NCBI GenBank assembly: GCA_013398615.1
Contig: VZSR01001854.1
Span: forward strand, 7,949,053 to 8,013,052
Source of the DNA: Brachypodius melanocephalos
Lineage: Eukaryota; Chordata; Aves; Passeriformes; Pycnonotidae
Direction: 5' to 3'
DNA length: 64,000 nucleotides
How positions within the stretch are numbered: the stretch's first letter is position 1; the number at the start of each line of letters is the position of its first letter. A model generated the notes under the pieces. The model was not told the origin of the DNA. It saw nothing but the letters and a program-made list of their open reading frames with translations, and made no database searches. The translations under genes and the position numbers were made by a program. Shown here piece after piece: positions 11,992 through 23,374 of this stretch.

Positions 11992-12807
11992 CTGGCAGAT
12001 GGAGGATAGTTTAAGGAAGAGGCAGGTTAGGCACGCTAAACTCCTCCACTGTTTCTATACCATTGGTGGTGTAATAATAGCTGTAAGAATCTCCATCTGT
12101 TCCTTCAGCATAACTTGGTTTTAAACACTGAGAGTACTTGGAATGCATGCAGGTGATAGCAGGGCTCAAAGTATGCACCAACAGCTCGGTGGGGTGGTTT
12201 TCTTGGGTTCTCTTTTTCCCTTGTAGACTTACAGTGTGCACACACTTGTATTCTTGATTCACAGATGGAATCAAATCCTTATGCCTTAGATAACTGGGCT
12301 CTTTGTTTTGATTTTGCCTTTCTTACCAGAATCTGACCTTTTTTATTAATAAAAAACAAAACCAAGATTATCTTGGCCAAACACCTGCTTTTCTTTATTT
12401 TTGAAGACAAACAGCAGAGAAAAGACCACTGTGATAAAACTCTGAGAACTTTTGGTGCTTTCATAATTTGTTGATAAATATCTCAGCTGAAGTTGTCTGA
12501 CAAGTTTTTTTTTATGTGTTTTATCACACATAATCTTGGCTGTGCTGACTTAAGCCCTCCTTTTGTTTTATGAGAGAGAAAAATATTAAATTTAGAAGCT
12601 TTGCATGACTTAACATAGCACATCCTTTTTAAAGCACTGCTGGCTGTGCACTTGGATTGCTCAGAGAACTGGAGAGAAGTCAGGTTGAAAGTTTGCACCT
12701 CGTGTTTCTCAGTTTTCCCCAAAAAAATCATTCTCAGGGTCATGAATGTAGTTGGGCTTGTTTAAAAAAGTTATACTTTGGTAAATTTTGGCTTGTTTGA
12801 ACTTACC

Positions 12808-13262
12808 ATAGAACTATAGAATATGCTGAGTCGGAAGGGAGCCATCAGGATCATTGAGTCCAACTCCTCCCCCTGTGCAGAACATTCCCAAGAATCACGC
12901 CCTCTGCCTGACAGCAGTGTCCAAACATTTCTTGAACTCTGTCAGGCTGGTGCTGTGACCTCTTCCCTGGGAGCCTGTTCCAGTGCCCAACCACCCTCTC
13001 TGGATGAAGAACATTTTCATAATATTCAACCTAAACCTCCTCTGACAAGCTTCAGGCCATTCCCTTGGGTCCTGTCACTGGTCACCACCCAGAAGAGATC
13101 AGTGCCTGCCCCTCCTCTTCCCTTCATGAGGAAGTTGTGATTGTGATGAGGTCTCCTCTCAGTCTCCTCCATGCTGAACAGACCAAGTGACCTCAGCTGC
13201 TCCTCACACAGCTTCCCCTTAAGAACCTTCATCAGTTCCTCAGTTTCTTTGGACATTCACCC
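12808..13262 (-). mobile_element. CR1 LINE, 3'-end fragment, minus orientation
   Basis: The left end (accatagaactatagaat...) is the reverse complement of a CR1 3' terminus. It is followed by the familiar antisense CR1 text: agtccaactcc, agcctgttccagtgccc, ccctctctggatgaag, gaggtctcctctcagtctcctccatgctgaacagacc and ttctttggacattcacc. It is a 5'-truncated copy of about 455 bases, as is usual for CR1, with scattered substitutions showing age. The open frames at 12823-13140 (+) and 13026-13256 (-) lie entirely within it and are not host genes. The minus frame carries the degraded C-terminal reading of CR1 ORF2 (LGLFSMEETERR). Confidence 0.93.
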
Positions 13263-15714
13263 TTATGCTCATGGGTTAAATTTGCTGCCTCCCATCTGGG
13301 GTTGTGGACTGAAAGGCTGGGAGCATTTGATATGGAAAGTTAGTAATTAATCAGTGACCAATGGTACAAACAGTTAAATGATCACCAGATTAACAATAAG
13401 CACTATGGCAAAGAAACACTTCCATATAATTCTCTTCTACTTCAATTTTACCAACAGAAGTAACGGGCCTGTCACTGTTTAAATAATTCATCTTTTCTAA
13501 GACAGTGCAGGCAATGACTTGTAATGATGAATATGTTTATAATTACTATCCAAGAGAGTATATCCAGGTAGGTTTATCAAAATAGTGATGGCAAACTTGG
13601 GAAATGGCAGTCCAGCCAGCCAGAATCATTCCAGTGATTTTAGCACTGGACTGGTGATTTGGAGGCTTTACATGGTAAAGTCAAGGTGACACATCTTCAA
13701 TAAGTGTCCACATACAGGTTATAAGCCCAAAAAATAGAACAAAACAATTGAATAATACTGATTGACAGTTAAGGGATAACTTCATTATTTTATGTTTGCT
13801 GGTTGAAAGGTTTTTTGTGACAATGGGGATATCAGTCTTGGGACTAAGAACACTGTGGGGCTCCAAGAGGACTTTGTGGTGTTACCTTTTGTTGTAAGAT
13901 TGCTTAAATGTGATGCATGTCCAAAAAAAGACCCAAACAACCAGTCTGCATTTCAGAAAGGGAATCTAGATCTGATTTTTATCAAAGCAAGTGGTTGCTT
14001 AGATGCCTGTCAAAGGTCCTAAAAAGGTCATCTTTCCCTGAGACGTGCCAAAACTTTTTCTTGGCCATGACAGTTCAATTTTATTCATTTTGAATCAACC
14101 TGGTAAAAGTCACAACATCCTGTTCAGATGTCTGATGGAAAGCCTAAAACAAGATTATATCCCCTTCAGGAGGCAGCAATGTCAGGTTTTCTTTAGGGTT
14201 TGTTTTTTTTAAAAAAAAAAGTTAATCTTCTGCAGAGTTTTTCAAACAAATTCTGTTCTGAGTAGAGCAAAGGCTGCTTTTGTCAAATGCTGGTTTTGAG
14301 GGAGACTTTCAAGAAGTGAGTCCATGACAGGGCAATTCAGAAGCTTACATGCTGGGAATGACAAACCTTTTCTTGTGCTTCTCGGTGCTCTGTAACTGAC
14401 ATGTAATAAGTTATTTCTTTGCTTTATGAAACACAGTTAGTAGGTAGGTGTAGCCAGACTGTCGTTGCTGCACTATGGCAGTGGTGGTTTTTCTGCTCCC
14501 ATTTTTTGATACATCCTGACAAACATAAGCTGCCTGTACACTGTAAAGCCAATTTCTTCATGAAGATTTAAGCTGATTTTTTTTTTTTACCTTAAAGAGG
14601 AAATAAATTTGATTTTCTCTTTGAAGTGCTGCCAGTTACTGCAAATTGATAGAATCCAATATGTTTTCCTAGCCATATTTATCTGGGAAAGTGTCAGCTA
14701 ATTTGAACTCTCTGCTTACCAACACCACAAGTTTACAAGCATTTAAAAGCTTGCCTTCAATGCACTTCTGCTCTTTTATGAGAGCAAATGAATTTTCTAG
14801 AGTGACAAAAGCTTTCAATATATTTGATTTTCTAGCCAGAATGAGCTACCTGGCAGTGGTAGCTACTAAGTAGCTAAACAGAATTTTCTCAGTATCTGTA
14901 CTAGAATATCTGATTTTCCTGTGCATTTTCAAATGTTGCTGTTCTCCTTATCTCTTAGGAATAAATATTTGAAAAAAAAGATTCTGAGTTTTAGTTCTCC
15001 CAGCTGTAAGAAATTCACCAAAGCCATAGGGCAAAGACACCAGCCTCTTCCTAGATACAGCAGCTGGTTTTCTACACCTAAGTCCCATCTTTCAAAGAAG
15101 TGCTCCGAATGTTCATATGAATTAAGTAAATTTTGAAAAACAGTTATTTGACTAAATTTTAGTGATAAAGGTGCTTCCTGTTTTCTGGGCAGTCATTTGC
15201 ATGGCAAGGCTTGCCCAAGGGAATGCTTCCATTTGGATTGACTGTGAAGATTTTTGTTGACCTCGTGGACTCCTGTGAGACCTGACAAACACCATGACAA
15301 AATAAGATCAAGATTAAAAAATTGGTAACGCACGTGAAAACTTAATTTTAAAATAGTGACTGTAGAAATAATAAATAGGAATACTTCTTCTAGAAAACAC
15401 TGCGATGTAGGAGGAAACATTTTAGCTACTTGAGGGTTAAGTGTGATAACTCTCAGGATTTGCAGTGACAGGTAAAAATTCTTTCTGAGAAATCTTGATT
15501 ATTTGTCAAATTGATGTCTTTAATAGAGCCAGATGCAAGGTGATGCATTCAGAATTACACATCTTTTATGAGGATTATATTTTGGAAGCTAATGCCCCTT
15601 CAGGCATTCAGGGTTCAGTTTAGATATCTAACAGGGTGAAAATAAGTGGTGTTGGATGATGACTAAAACAAATCATCCTATATTGAAACGAGTCATTCTA
15701 TAGGTGGCTGGCTG
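13263..15714. other. Stretch without recognisable gene
   Basis: AT-rich unique sequence between two CR1 copies. Apart from the T8A10 tract at 14203-14220 and a T-run near 14579-14588, I see no repeat. Splice pairs present are weak and flank frames of under 20 codons. Chance open frames (13681-13866 -, 14921-15136 +, 15193-15420 -) show no family features. Confidence 0.6.
14203..14220. repeat. T8A10 self-complementary homopolymer junction
   Basis: Eight T are followed directly by ten A, giving a 16-base perfect palindrome. Such tracts are intrinsically curved or stiff and exclude nucleosomes. It may be the poly(A)/(T) scar of a decayed insertion. Confidence 0.8.
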
Positions 15715-17100
15715 ATGTTTCACCATCTCCAGCCCTTGCTCTCTTAAACCTGCTGATGTCTCCTGTGAGCTCAACACGGCAGCAAGGAGGCAGTCTAGGA
15801 GGTTCCTGGAGTGTGTGGAAGAGACCTTTCTCACACAGCTGGTAAAAAATGAGCCTGCAGGGGTGATGCCCCACTAGACTGTGGTTTACAGACAGAGAAG
15901 AGTTGGTGGGAGATGCAATGGTTGGAGGCTGTCTTGAGCACAGCAACCATGGAATGAAGGAATTTTCAATACCTCGGAGAAGTAAGGGCAGGAGGTGGTG
16001 GTGGTAAACCCTCTGGACTTCCAGAGGGTGACTTTGGCCTGTTGAGGACACTGATATGGAAAATCCCTTGGGAAGCAGCCCTTAAAAAGAGGCTCCTCAG
16101 GAAGGCTGGATGTACTTCAAGGAAGAAATCTTGAAGGTGCAGGACCAGGCTGTCCCTATGTGCTGGAAGATGAGGGAAGAAGACCAGCCTGGCTGAGGAG
16201 GGAGTTTACAAGAACACAGGCAAAAAAAGAAGGTGTATCACCTCAGGAAAAGGGACAGGCAACTCAGGAAGTGTTTAAGGATGTCATGCAGAAAGAAAAT
16301 TAGGGAGGCAAAAGGTCATTTAGAACTTTACCTGCCCACTTCTGTAAAGCATAATAAAAAGTATTTTATAAATGCATTAATAACAAAAGAAGAGTCAAAG
16401 GAAACCCCCATTCTTTATTGGGTATCAGAGGGAATATAGTCACCAAAGATGAGGAGAAGGCTGAGGTACTTAACACCTTCATTGCCTCAGTCCTCAGCAT
16501 TAAAACCCAGGACCACTGGCCTCCTGAGCTGGTGGACAGGGACAGGANNNNNNNNNNNNNNNNNNNNNNNNNNNNNNNNNNNNNNNNNNNNNNNNNNNNN
16601 NNNNNNNNNNNNNNNNNNNNNNNNNNNNNNNNNNNNNNNNNNNNNNNGCATTCCTGGAAAATCTGGCAGCCCATGGCTTGGACAGGGGGAACCTTTGCTG
16701 AGTTAGGAACTGGCTGGATGGGACAGCTGAGGGATCTGGGGTTATTTAGCCTGGAGAAGAGAAGAACTTACTGCTCTCTACAAGTGCCTGAAAGGAGGGT
16801 GTAGCCAGGTGGGCATCAGCCTCTTCTCCCAGTAGGAAAGAACAAGACAAGAGGGGACAGTCTTAAGCTGTACCAGGAGAGGTTTAAGTTAAATATCAGG
16901 AAGGATTGCTTCACAGAAGGGTTTATTAGACATTGCCATGGACTGCCCAGGGAGGTGGTGGAGTCACCATCCCTGCAGGGGTTTGAGGAAAGACTGGACA
17001 TGGCACTCAGTGGATAGTGGTCTAGTGGATATGCTGATGTTGGATCATAGATTGGGCTCAGTGATCTCAAAGGTCTTGTCCAACCTATTTGATTCTGTGA
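15715..17100 (+). mobile_element. CR1 LINE, long degraded copy with ORF2 remnants, plus orientation
   Basis: The sequence follows a CR1 ORF2 from the C-terminal part of the endonuclease region (ggaggttcctggagtgtgtgg; ggacttccagagggtgactttggcctgtt; aaatcccttgggaagcag) through the endonuclease-reverse transcriptase linker (frame near 16233-16545 with NIVTKDEEKAEVLNTFIAS). An assembly gap comes next, then the reverse transcriptase piece corresponding to 'LEKLAAHGLDG...NWLDG' at about 16648-16715. It then jumps directly to the C-terminal 'LGLFSLEKRR' segment and the 3' tail (gggctcagtgatctcaaaggtcttgtccaacctatttgattctgtgac). The catalytic reverse transcriptase palm is absent from the visible sequence and many frames are broken, so this copy is dead unless the gap hides more. 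The minus frame at 15698-16051 is antisense shadow. Confidence 0.93.
16548..16647. other. Assembly gap, 100 N
   Basis: Exactly 100 N lie inside the CR1 copy. A round 100 is the usual placeholder for a gap of unknown size, so the true CR1 may be longer here. Open frames crossing it (16366-16674, 16418-16804, 16449-16706) are artefacts of N translation. Confidence 0.97.
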
Positions 17101-18176
17101 CATATGATCCTTGGATGTGTAAAAAAGATAGCACCGTAACTGTCTTTGGCAATAATGAAACTGAAAAAATATTCAGGCTAATCCTGAGGCTCACACACTG
17201 GAAAGGGTGTTGGACTGGAAAAAAAGTTCTGAAATCAGAAAAAGGTGATTTGGTCCTGACAATTTTTTCTTCTAATGTGAGATTAAAAAATCTTCATTTT
17301 GGTGTTTAGCCAAGAAAGAGATCATTGACATTGGATTGATCAAAGTCTAGGGAAAAGCAAATTGAAAAATCAAAGGGGCCTCCTTTCAAGCAGGAAAAAA
17401 CATCAATATCAGGTGGCTGGAAGTTGATTCCAAATAAATTTGGATTCAAGTTATGGTACATGTTTTAACACTAATTAACCAATTGATAAATCTCACTGAT
17501 GAAGGTATTAATCATCCTAGCGGATTTAAAATCATTCATTGCACTGTCTAGGACAACTGAGTTTCTGAATTAATAAAGTCCTATGGCCTCTGTTTTATAG
17601 GCTGGAAAATAAGGCCTAGAGGAATCACTTTATCACAAAATTCTGTAAATGCTTAGAATAGGGAATGTTTCATTCAGTTAAATTCCCTCTTGTATTTAAA
17701 GCATCCATAGTTGTCTGAAGAGATAAGCAAGGCCTGCTGTCTTGGCAGCTGTCAGATCAGCATCTGAAATTTCAAGATAGTTCCCTCCATGCTACCAAAC
17801 TCTGTCCTTTAATGTATCTTTTCATTATAACACAAAAATGGTGGCTGCACAAGGGCATTTTTGCTGGGGATTTAGGAATGGAAATGGTTTCATGAGTCAT
17901 GCTGAAGCCAGATAAATTTTTCAGCTCCGTGTGATTTTACTTTGATGTTTGCTTGTTGACTTTCATGTTTTCCAAATAAATACCTGTGATGTCGAATGAA
18001 AAACATTCTGTATTTTCTGTCATTTTCAAAAACTGATGCCTTGCCTTGATCTCTCTTAACAGCAACATTTGCTGCTTGAGGTGCTAGAAAACACTGTCAA
18101 GTTTTCTGATTTGCTTAGGCACTGCTTCATTTTCCTCAGAGCCAATATGTTTTCTGGAACGGCCCGTAGTTACTAA
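17101..18176. other. Stretch without recognisable gene
   Basis: Unique AT-rich sequence downstream of the CR1 tail. I see no repeat, RNA gene or exon in it. Confidence 0.6.
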
Positions 18177-18524
18177 TTATCCTCCAAGTATTAATTGCTC
18201 CTTAGAGAAGGAGCAATCTAATCCATAGGACTCTATGGTACGTAGGAATGACCTTGTGGAATTGCTGAGTTGGTAAAAGTATAGAAAAGTCCCACTGCAC
18301 TGTTTTTTCCACTGGCTTTGTTTTTTAATCCTTATGAAATCCAGTGCAGAAGATGAACTGGGTAAACTGTTGCTGGCAGCAGCCTCTTTATCACAGTTAA
18401 GTGATACTGAGGCAGTGGTGCAATTTTTGTAAAGAGACAGACCCTTTTCATGTACTGTTTGCTCATGACTAAGTTTTATCTTTAAAACCATTTTTCTCCT
18501 CATAATCAAAAAAAAAATCCCCAA
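18177..18524 (-). other. Minus-strand open frame of 115 codons, unidentified
   Basis: This is one of the longer open frames outside CR1. After a T-rich acceptor-like stretch (ggggatttttttttgattatgag, ending near 18502) the frame reads a serine-rich, lysine-rich peptide (for example SNSLPSSSSALDFIRIKK) and ends at TAA (18177-18179). I find no obvious donor inside it, so if real it would be a terminal exon. No known domain is visible. A frame of this length can arise by chance in 64 kb, so confidence is low. Confidence 0.12.
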
Positions 18525-18965
18525 AGCAAAAAACTAGTGGAACAGTTTTGCTGATACATGGAGTCCTTTGTGGAAAAAGAATAGATATTCCTCCTGCCAG
18601 ACAGTTCTTTTTTCTTTAGCTCTTTCCAGATTAGGGTATTTGGGTAGCTTGTTAACAGCAGATCTCAGCCTACTGAGAAGCAGGAGACTGTTGTTAAGTG
18701 TTTATTATTCACAGATAAAATGAGGTAGTGGGAAATTCTTGGTGGGATAAGCAACGTTGATGTCACTGCTTTCATTACAAACAGCAGGAGTTTAATCAGA
18801 TACTTCAGAGGCACCAGAGCTAAACCCATATTCTAAGTGACTTTGAAACATCTCACTCTGCAGAGTTCTTTGAAGATGGAGAAAGCCAATGGGACAGCAG
18901 TAGAAGAGATCAGGGTTTTGTTTTCCTATGTGTCCTACCTGTATACAGAATATATCACATGTCTG

Positions 18966-19337
18966 CTACCACCACAGTTGCTTTATCTGAAACAGACTTT
19001 GGCATGTTACCTCACCAGGAGCCAACGTGGGTTTTTGTAAAGGTGAAGCTGAGTGGTGTGGGTAGATGGGTTGGCAAGAGGAAAAGAGCCCTTTAGGTGT
19101 AACTAGAAGAGCCAATGCCTCAGGTGGGGTCCAAAGGAAGGGAAATCCTGGAGGGGTGAGGCTGCTTGTGGGGTGAGGGCATGTGGCTGCCTCCTGGCTG
19201 CCTCTTTCCCGCTGGCATTCTGCCCTTTGAGGCAGGAACAACCTTGGGGAAGTGGGCACCCCCTCCCGGACCTGCTCTGATGCCATCTTTTGGCTCGGTG
19301 CCCCCTGATAACTTCCGTGGGATTGTTTAAAGTTCAC
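18966..19337 (-). other. GC-richer block with 123-codon minus-strand frame, unidentified
   Basis: The bases around 19030-19320 are noticeably richer in G and C than the surroundings, with CCC/GGG runs. The - strand frame is proline/serine-rich (TSSLTPPGFPFLWTPPEAL) and ends next to a donor-like gtgagg at about 19017. Nothing conserved is recognisable. It may be a decayed repeat, a non-coding transcript or a regulatory element. Confidence 0.12.
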
Positions 19338-19381
19338 ACCAGATGTAAACTATTGAATCTTCCTGTTGCCCACTGCAGATT

Positions 19382-19437
19382 GGATTTACAGCTGCCTTTT
19401 CCCTGCTGAGGATTTACAGCTGCCTTTTCCCCGCCGA
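19382..19437. repeat. 28-bp tandem duplication (two mismatches)
   Basis: The unit ggatttacagctgccttttc... (28 bases) occurs twice back to back at 19382-19409 and 19410-19437. The copies differ at two sites, both T versus C (ccctgctga versus ccccgccga). In the second copy both sites are CpG, in the first both are TpG, as expected if the first copy lost two CpGs by deamination. Confidence 0.9.
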
Positions 19438-20486
19438 AAGGCTCAAAAGCAATCATGGCTCTGCTGATGGTTCTGGCAGTGTTGCTGTGTCAGGGTTTCC
19501 TCAGGCTCTGTCACAGTTAAAGTCTTGGACTCTCGTTCTGACCACTGAGAGTGTTAATTATCTTTTGAGTTCCATTTCTCTTTTTCTTTCCAGGCAACCT
19601 GTTTCTTCTCTTTGCCAACTAGTATAAAATATAGACAAGCAAGGGAAGCTGCTATTTGAGTGTTGCTCTACATCCATTCAGAGACACGAAGTGGAGGAAA
19701 GGGAATTGGGATTTGTATGCCCAGTATCACCATTGCTATGTGATTGAATTCATCTTAATCCTCAAGGAAACTAAACTTTGTAGGATTACTTTTTTTATTG
19801 TTGTGTTCCACGAAAGCTGTTTTTAGATGAATCTTGGCAGAGTTTGGCAGAGCTGAGCAGTTCAGAAAGAGACAGACACCTGAGCTCTCCCAAACCTGTA
19901 GCCAGGTGTGGTTCCTCTGCTTCCAGTAGCTGCACATACTCTCAGCTGACCTATTTTGCATGTTTGAATTTGAGCTCTTAGCACAACAGAGAAGTCACTG
20001 ATGTATTGTAAAGCAGGGCCAACATAAGCATTATATATAGGATTTTTTAAAGTTAGCTTGGTGGTTTACACACTAATTGGGGATGCAAGATCTGCTTACT
20101 CTTCTTCATGAAAGCAGCCTGTGTAGAATGGGATGCTAATTCCTTGCTGCTGCTACAGTAAAAACTTCACGTTAAGTAGGTGAATTTATTTTTATATGTA
20201 GTCTAGAGGCTGCTGCTCACTTCAATAGGTTTTTAAATATTCAGTGTGCAACAGAACAGCTTTAACTGAGCAAAGAAACCACCCTCCCAGCTCTAGATGG
20301 GGAAAGCAGTTAGGAGGGAAGAGTAATGTTTTAGTGTCTTAGGCAGAGAAGAGTATTGAACCCTCTCAAGCAGGTTTTCAAACATGCAGCAGTTGGGTAA
20401 AAAACAGGCTGGATGCAACCCTATTTGCTTTTGCTGCTTGTTAAGAAAAAAATTATACCCTGCTCTTTTCCATCAGAAATGTGCTT

Positions 20487-20617
20487 TTAGGAGGTGGTTC
20501 CAAGCTTTAAGTCCTCAGCCAAAAAGTGTTGCCTCAAGAGAGGCACCAGTGCAGATGAATGTAAAACATCTTTGTCATAAATGTCCAGTAAGCAACACTC
20601 AGAGTATGATTGTCTGT
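20487..20617 (-). other. Low-confidence candidate minus-strand terminal exon
   Basis: A very good acceptor on the - strand (ggggttttttgcttccattctcctccaag) precedes base 20617. After two bases the frame runs 43 codons (SECCLLDIYDKDVL..., RQHFLAEDLKLGTTS) to TAA at 20487-20489. No good donor occurs before the stop, so it would be a last exon. I recognise no family. All three frames here have some open length, which lowers its weight. Confidence 0.17.
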
Positions 20618-22730
20618 CTTGGAGGAGAATGGAAGCAAAAAACCCCGAGAGTATGATTCTGAATTCTGTAGGACTTGTCCATTTAACTTGCTTTTTCCAG
20701 AACATCTGCTTGGTAGGTTCCTGATTGGAGTTAGAACTTCATGAAATGCAGACACTGCTCTTCAAAGGAAAAGCATTTCACCAAAAAGTGAAGGGACCAT
20801 AGCACTGGCTGTGTACTATACCCCATTTTCATGGAGGAGTAAACCATCCTAGACTGGGGTGAGACTGCAGAGTTAGAAAGGAAGAACTATTTGGCAGCTT
20901 ACATTATAGAATTTTTTGAAGATCTTTATGCTTAGCAGGTTTTGATGTCACTGTTTGCAGTTCTGCTGATGACCATGTTCGTTCTGGGAGCTGCAGTTCT
21001 TTAAAACAGTTATTATCTTGCCAAGAATTTTGATGTTTCAGAATGGTGTTGTAATTAAAACAGGAAGTGAAACAATAGGAAAATAGCACAAAATGAAAAT
21101 GCAAACGTTCCCCACCTGAAATGGCAAATTTAAAATGTGGTTTTCCTGAAAACTGAATTTAGAGTTTCTTTCATCTGTCATTGATCAAGTTTCAAATTAC
21201 TTTTCCCAGTGTGAATATTGGGCAATATTTGCACTGATTCCATAAATTTCACTGGAATATTCCTCACTGATTATCTGAAATATTTACTGAGAATTGTCGT
21301 GTCCCTGTAAGGGACAAAAAATCCATTAGCAAACTTCTAAGAGGCAAATTACTTACGGAAAATTTTTGGTTGTCCCAGGTTCAGAGGATACGGGAGAATA
21401 GCCAAAGAAGTCCAGCAGAGAAAAATTTACTGCTAGCATGTTGTGGAGCACACCAGATTAAAATATAAATATCATCTTTATCTTCAACAACAGCTAAAAG
21501 ATGTGGAAGAGTGTTTCTCAGTATGCTTCTTGTTTGACATTTCATGAAGCAGCAATTCAAAACTCTCATTGATTCTGCTCTGAGAGTCCTTTCTGGTAAG
21601 GAATGCTCCAGGGATTACGCTGGGTCTGTTGACCTCCGGGTACTTTGTGTGTTCTTACAATGACTCCATTGGTGGAATGCTCCTGAAAACCTATTGCCAG
21701 CCCAGGGCTCCACTGAGCATTGCTGCAGTGGCTGGGGACCATGGGAGAGAGAGATGCTCTGCAGGCAGCTCCATACTTAAATGGCAGTCTAAAGCAGACT
21801 CTGGAGAAAGAAGGAGGTTTTAAGTCTCTGTGTTTCCTTTACTCCACCTGGATAAATTTGATTCAGACTGTGTGGTCAAGTTAAGAAAGAGTTAAAATAC
21901 GCTGGTCTGGAATGTGGTGAGCAGTAGGAGGTAACACCTACCCATTGTGAACCCACAAATTCATCCAAGACCACCTTCCTTTTCAGACCAGCTTGGAACA
22001 GTAGCTTAAACAGGCTTTTAAGCAAACAGCTAAAACCAATAGTCAGATGTTGGATATGAATAGTTACACGTGTTACTTTCAAGTAAATTTGTAGTCACAG
22101 CAGGTGATGAGCGCAATGGCTGACAGGAAAGAGTGTAACATGATAGGTTATAGAAATGTGTATTTGAGAAATAGGCACAGACTTCAGTAAATAAAACCGG
22201 TTACAAGTGATGTCATAAAGATTCTCTGAAGGCTTGTGTTTAACATGCACACTTATTACTGCCAGTCAACGTTATCATTTTTTGGCAAATCATTCCTGAG
22301 TTTACAGCTATGGTATATTTTTCTTCTTAAAAGAACGGTGCTGCTGGGGAGACCAGCATACTTGGGAAGGAAAAGATACTAGATCAGCAAAGTAACAAAT
22401 AGGCTTTAGACTTTGTAAATAGGAGTGGTTTTACACACAGACATTGCTGCTGATCTTATCCTTAGCATAGAAATAGATTATTTGGAAAAGAAATGGATTC
22501 AAATGTATTCTTTGTCGTAGTAATAGTTTACCAAGCTAGAAATTTCCAAGTCTACTATGTACTCCATATACTTCTATAATCCAAACACTTTTGTAAACCA
22601 GGCACTCAGCAGTGACCTTAGAAAATAAAGACAGTTCCTTTGGTTCGGGAGAAGTGTGGTTTGCAAACCTGGTCTAACTGCATCATTAAAACAGTGATTC
22701 CCAGGGAAGAGATCCTGATTTGCAGGGAAT

Positions 22731-22853
22731 TTATCTAATTACTCGCTGTGGCGTGATAAACTGTATTATCTTTCTAATAGGTACTGTAAATACCTTGGGA
22801 GAGACGTGTGGTATTTGCATATATTACAGTTTTATCTCATTGACACTTGATAA
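22731..22853. promoter_or_regulatory. Candidate enhancer: cluster of five GATA motifs and an octamer
   Basis: Within 123 bases there are five WGATAR matches: TTATCT at 22731, TGATAA at 22754, TTATCT at 22766, TTATCT at 22832 and TGATAA at 22848. A perfect POU octamer, ATTTGCAT, lies at 22813-22820, and TAAT homeodomain cores are interspersed. A half MAF site (gtcagca) follows at about 22880. Random expectation for WGATAR in this length is well under one. Function and target gene are inference. Confidence 0.25.
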
Positions 22854-23200
22854 ATAATAATAATGCCATGATCATCAGAGTCAGCAAATAGTTTCATCCT
22901 GGGAACAGCTTAGTATCAGGTGCAATTACTGGCTAATTCTTAAGCCAACAGTTCTGGAGAAACGGCTACTTCCAGAGGATTATTTTGGAATTTTGTATGC
23001 AATGTTGTCAAGAGATTTACACTGTTGTACAGTAAGGCTGTTATTGCTTGGGGAAAGTATTTGTTGATTGGCTTTGTCTTAGCAGGAACTTGGAAGGCTG
23101 TGTTGCCTGATGCATAATTAATCTGAAAGCAAAGGTCACTGAAAAGCTATAGCATTTAACAGAGTGCTGGCATGCATTTGAATAATTTTTTATTTCTTAC

Positions 23201-23374
23201 CTTGAAATATTTTTAAAATCTAAACTATGGCTTTTACATACATAATAGAGCTGGCAGCTATTTAGGCAACTCTTATACAACTTTTCATAAATATTCCCTT
23301 GACAGCTGAAGAATTCTACCTGAAGTATACATTTTTCATAGAAAATGACAATGCTGCCACTTTCATTCTGAAGT
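23201..23374 (-). other. Low-confidence candidate minus-strand internal exon (174 nt)
   Basis: On the - strand the acceptor taccctttccttgacag precedes 23374 and a strong donor (TTTCAAG|gtaagaa) follows 23201. The interval is open for 57 full codons in one frame (phase in 2, phase out 2), with a cysteine- and tyrosine-rich peptide including VIFYEKCILQVEFFSCQ and SCQLYYVCKS. The combination of two good splice sites and a fully open 174-base interval makes this one of the better non-TMEM245 exon candidates in the window. No family is recognised. Confidence 0.27.

Noticed and set aside
12040..12126. Possible minus-strand exon with an acidic, tyrosine-rich peptide (AEGTDGDSYSYYYTTNG)
   Set aside because: The acceptor is acceptable, but no usable donor joins it in frame to the next candidate at 11991, and read through it ends in a stop.
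12823..13256. Overlapping 105- and 76-codon frames on opposite strands
   Set aside because: Both lie entirely within the minus-oriented CR1 copy. The minus frame is the degraded C-terminus of CR1 ORF2.
15698..16051. 117-codon minus-strand frame
   Set aside because: It is the antisense strand of CR1 ORF2.
16366..16804. Frames of 85-128 codons crossing the N run
   Set aside because: They are open only because N is translated as X. The real sequence on either side is CR1.
21365..21440. Possible minus-strand exon ending at a gtaagt donor (peptide with LLDFFGYSPVSSEPG)
   Set aside because: The donor hexamer is good, but the exon ends in C rather than AG and the acceptor lacks a pyrimidine tract.
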